Position numbers and translations under genes: made by a program
From: Acidobacteriota bacterium
GTDB lineage: Bacteria; Acidobacteriota; Holophagae; Acanthopleuribacterales; Acanthopleuribacteraceae
Length of the DNA stretch: 64,000 nt
Direction of reading: 5' to 3'
Assembly: GCA_020439745.1 (NCBI GenBank)
Contig: JAGQSC010000016.1
Location: forward strand, 1-64,000
The notes under the pieces: generated by a model
Database searches by the model: none
Seen by the model: the letters and a program-made list of their open reading frames with translations, nothing else
Told to the model about the DNA's origin: nothing
Shown here: one piece after another, positions 62,457-64,000 of the stretch
How the letters are laid out: every line of letters begins with the position of its first letter
Numbering within the stretch: position 1 is the stretch's first letter

Positions 62457-64000
62457 CAGGGAACCGGGATCAGCTCGTATCCAGCCAGTTGTTGGCGCGC
62501 CTCATCACCAAACAGGGCCATCCCCAAAACACCTGTGCCATTTTCCACTTGAACCCAGACGGTTGCAGCAGCGCTGAGTTCCGATGCCGAGAACAGATTT
62601 GTCAACAGCAGAGTTTGCTTGGCGAAGGCGTTCAGCCCCAACAGATAGGCCGAAAGTTCGGTGCCGTCGGCTCGCCGCAATCGAATCACCAACTCCTGGT
62701 AGGACGCGTCGGGATTTACCAATACAAGACCGTTCCACATCTGGGCTTCTCCGGCGACGTGAGGCATGACTGCATGGGTCCAGGTCTCACCAACCGCTCT
62801 GATTCCTTCCATGTAATCAGCCGTGGACGCTGCACTGCCAAACAACTCGAATCCATAGATTCCTCGATTGGAAGTAGCTTCCACCCAGGCAACACCATTG
62901 ACCAAAGGAGAAGGCAGCGCGGGATCTGCTTCTGCGGTTTCGGTCAACGCATCAAATAAGACCAGTTGGCGTGTGTTGGGGGCGAGGCTGACGGCTTTCG
63001 TGTCCAAGACCGATCCATCCGCCGCATAAAACTTGTAGGTCACATTGGCGGGCTGGCCATTGGGGTTCAGCGTGACAAGACCCGTCCAAAACAATCCGGT
63101 ATCAGAAGCCACGTGTGGATAGATGACTTTGTCGTGGGGTGCTTGTGCCATGGGAAGAACCGCCAATTGTGCGGACCCGTCCCATGTCCCAAAACTCAAG
63201 GATCCGTCCAGTTGCGCCAGTGGATCCGATGCTTCAATACGCGCCCAACTCACGTCAAATCCGCTACTGTAGACCGCGCCCAGCTCCAAGCTCTTCGTGG
63301 CTCCAACTGTGATTGGCCCCAAATCTTGTGAACGCATGGCGTCGCGGATCTGAATGGAACTGTCACGGCTGCTTCGATAACTGACGCCTGTAAAGAACCT
63401 TACTCGATTTGCCGCGAGATGCGTCAAGACCAATTGATTGTCGCGATCCTCATCGGTAGGCCAAGAAGCAGCTAACCTTTTGCCCTCTTGGTCTCGAGAA
63501 GTTTGTAGGATCAGGGGCAGGTGTGTCCCTTCCACCGCCCATTTTCCAACGGCACCGACCTGGGTCAGCGACTGAGCTGGAACTCGGGTATGACCATAGG
63601 CGGGGATCGTCAGATCCGACTCGCCTAAGGTATTGCCTTCATCATCGGTCACGGCCAAAGACAGCTGGATGTCTTGACCGTGCGGGTTCACCAAGTCGAG
63701 TTCATGGGTCAAAGACACGTTTTGCGTCTTGGTAAATGCAACCGGCTGGGCGAGTTCTACGGTGCGAGGGAAGAGCATTTGCCAGGCTCCACGACCGTAG
63801 GTGGCCGCAGTTAGTGCATAGGGACTGTCATCGATTTCAAGATCCACGACCACGTTTCCTACTGGCATACCGTTCATAAACGGCGTGAACGAATCGCCAG
63901 CATTCGTACTCATGTAGACCCCAATATCGGTGCCCACAAATACTCGGTCCGGGTTCCATGGATCCACCGCAACAGTATTGGCAGGGACATTGGGTAGCCC
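62456..64000 (-). CDS. Large Asp-box/sortilin-like secreted protein, C-terminal part (start outside window)
   Basis: The frame is open to the right edge, giving about 514 visible residues. The N-terminal visible part has VAVDPWNPDRVFVGTDIGVY and STNAGDSFTPF, an Asp-box/BNR blade of a sortilin-like (VPS10) propeller. The remaining about 430 residues are beta-rich with two related segments ending VIYPHVASDTGLFWTGLVTL and AVMPHVAGEAQMWNGLVLVN, an internal repeat. It probably lies on the cell surface. The PLD-like gene is coupled downstream. Confidence 0.8.
   Translation of the reverse strand, partial: GLPNVPANTVAVDPWNPDRVFVGTDIGVYMSTNAGDSFTPFMNGMPVGNVVVDLEIDDSPYALTAATYGRGAWQMLFPRTVELAQPVAFTKTQNVSLTHELDLVNPHGQDIQLSLAVTDDEGNTLGESDLTIPAYGHTRVPAQSLTQVGAVGKWAVEGTHLPLILQTSRDQEGKRLAASWPTDEDRDNQLVLTHLAANRVRFFTGVSYRSSRDSSIQIRDAMRSQDLGPITVGATKSLELGAVYSSGFDVSWARIEASDPLAQLDGSLSFGTWDGSAQLAVLPMAQAPHDKVIYPHVASDTGLFWTGLVTLNPNGQPANVTYKFYAADGSVLDTKAVSLAPNTRQLVLFDALTETAEADPALPSPLVNGVAWVEATSNRGIYGFELFGSAASTADYMEGIRAVGETWTHAVMPHVAGEAQMWNGLVLVNPDASYQELVIRLRRADGTELSAYLLGLNAFAKQTLLLTNLFSASELSAAATVWVQVENGTGVLGMALFGDEARQQLAGYELIPVP

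Overview
The window reads as chromosomal DNA of a Gram-negative bacterium. The signs are a DUF481 outer-membrane protein, a small lipoprotein, many Sec-type signal peptides and inner-membrane-anchored periplasmic proteins. Several traits together suggest an Acidobacteriota-like lineage, perhaps of the Acanthopleuribacter type: TPR-tailed serine/threonine kinases beside an ECF sigma factor, a carboxypeptidase-regulatory-like domain, secreted 6-bladed beta-propellers, hybrid histidine kinases and an FHA-GAF-GGDEF protein. This placement is inferred from gene content only. Genes are very tightly packed. Many neighbours overlap by 4 bp, and 9 of 13 convergent gene pairs overlap or abut.

Left edge (1-535): the 3' end of a tyrosine-recombinase gene faces the 3' end of a tRNA-Arg(UCG) gene, the usual arrangement of an element integrated in a tRNA. 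From 536 to 4766 (minus) lies a coupled operon of an FHA-GAF-diguanylate cyclase, a DUF2868 membrane protein and a DUF3482 GTPase. From 4849 to 7393 there is a BtuFDC-like importer. A PilT-like ATPase and a zinc-ribbon/receiver-like protein follow, then a response regulator and a CHASE-PAS-PAS hybrid kinase (to 13141).

13-24.8 kb: a DUF985 cupin; a plus-strand run of membrane mannosyltransferase-like protein, MscS channel, TatD nuclease, TcdA and a Tat-exported HiPIP; two secreted beta-propellers with a GAF-PAS histidine kinase between them; and an arsR-arsC-acr3 arsenic operon with an operator overlapping its probable -10 region.

24.8-37 kb: two coupled secreted proteins of unknown function, one with a carboxypeptidase-regulatory-like domain; a glycosyltransferase, an alpha/beta hydrolase and a secreted cyclase-family enzyme; a DUF481 protein; an unknown helical protein; PnuC and a membrane protein flanked by repeated TGAC-N4-GTCA palindromes; a hemerythrin-like protein, a Cys-cluster protein, an EamA exporter and an Lrp regulator.

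37.7-50 kb: a three-domain fusion (small-molecule kinase, LytM/M23, class-III aminotransferase) divergent from the Lrp gene, whose promoter carries a perfect inverted repeat. After it come a lipoprotein, a block of secreted proteins (M1 peptidase, PQQ-type propeller, LVIVD-type repeats, beta-helix), a membrane glycosyltransferase-like protein and a rhomboid protease.

50-64 kb: an operon of Ser/Thr kinase, ECF sigma factor and ChrR-like cupin anti-sigma factor, divergent from a second Ser/Thr kinase and a MacAB-like efflux operon. Then come an enoyl-reductase-like protein, a phospholipase-D-like protein and the C-terminal part of a large Asp-box secreted protein cut by the window edge. No CRISPR array, rRNA or insertion sequence was seen.
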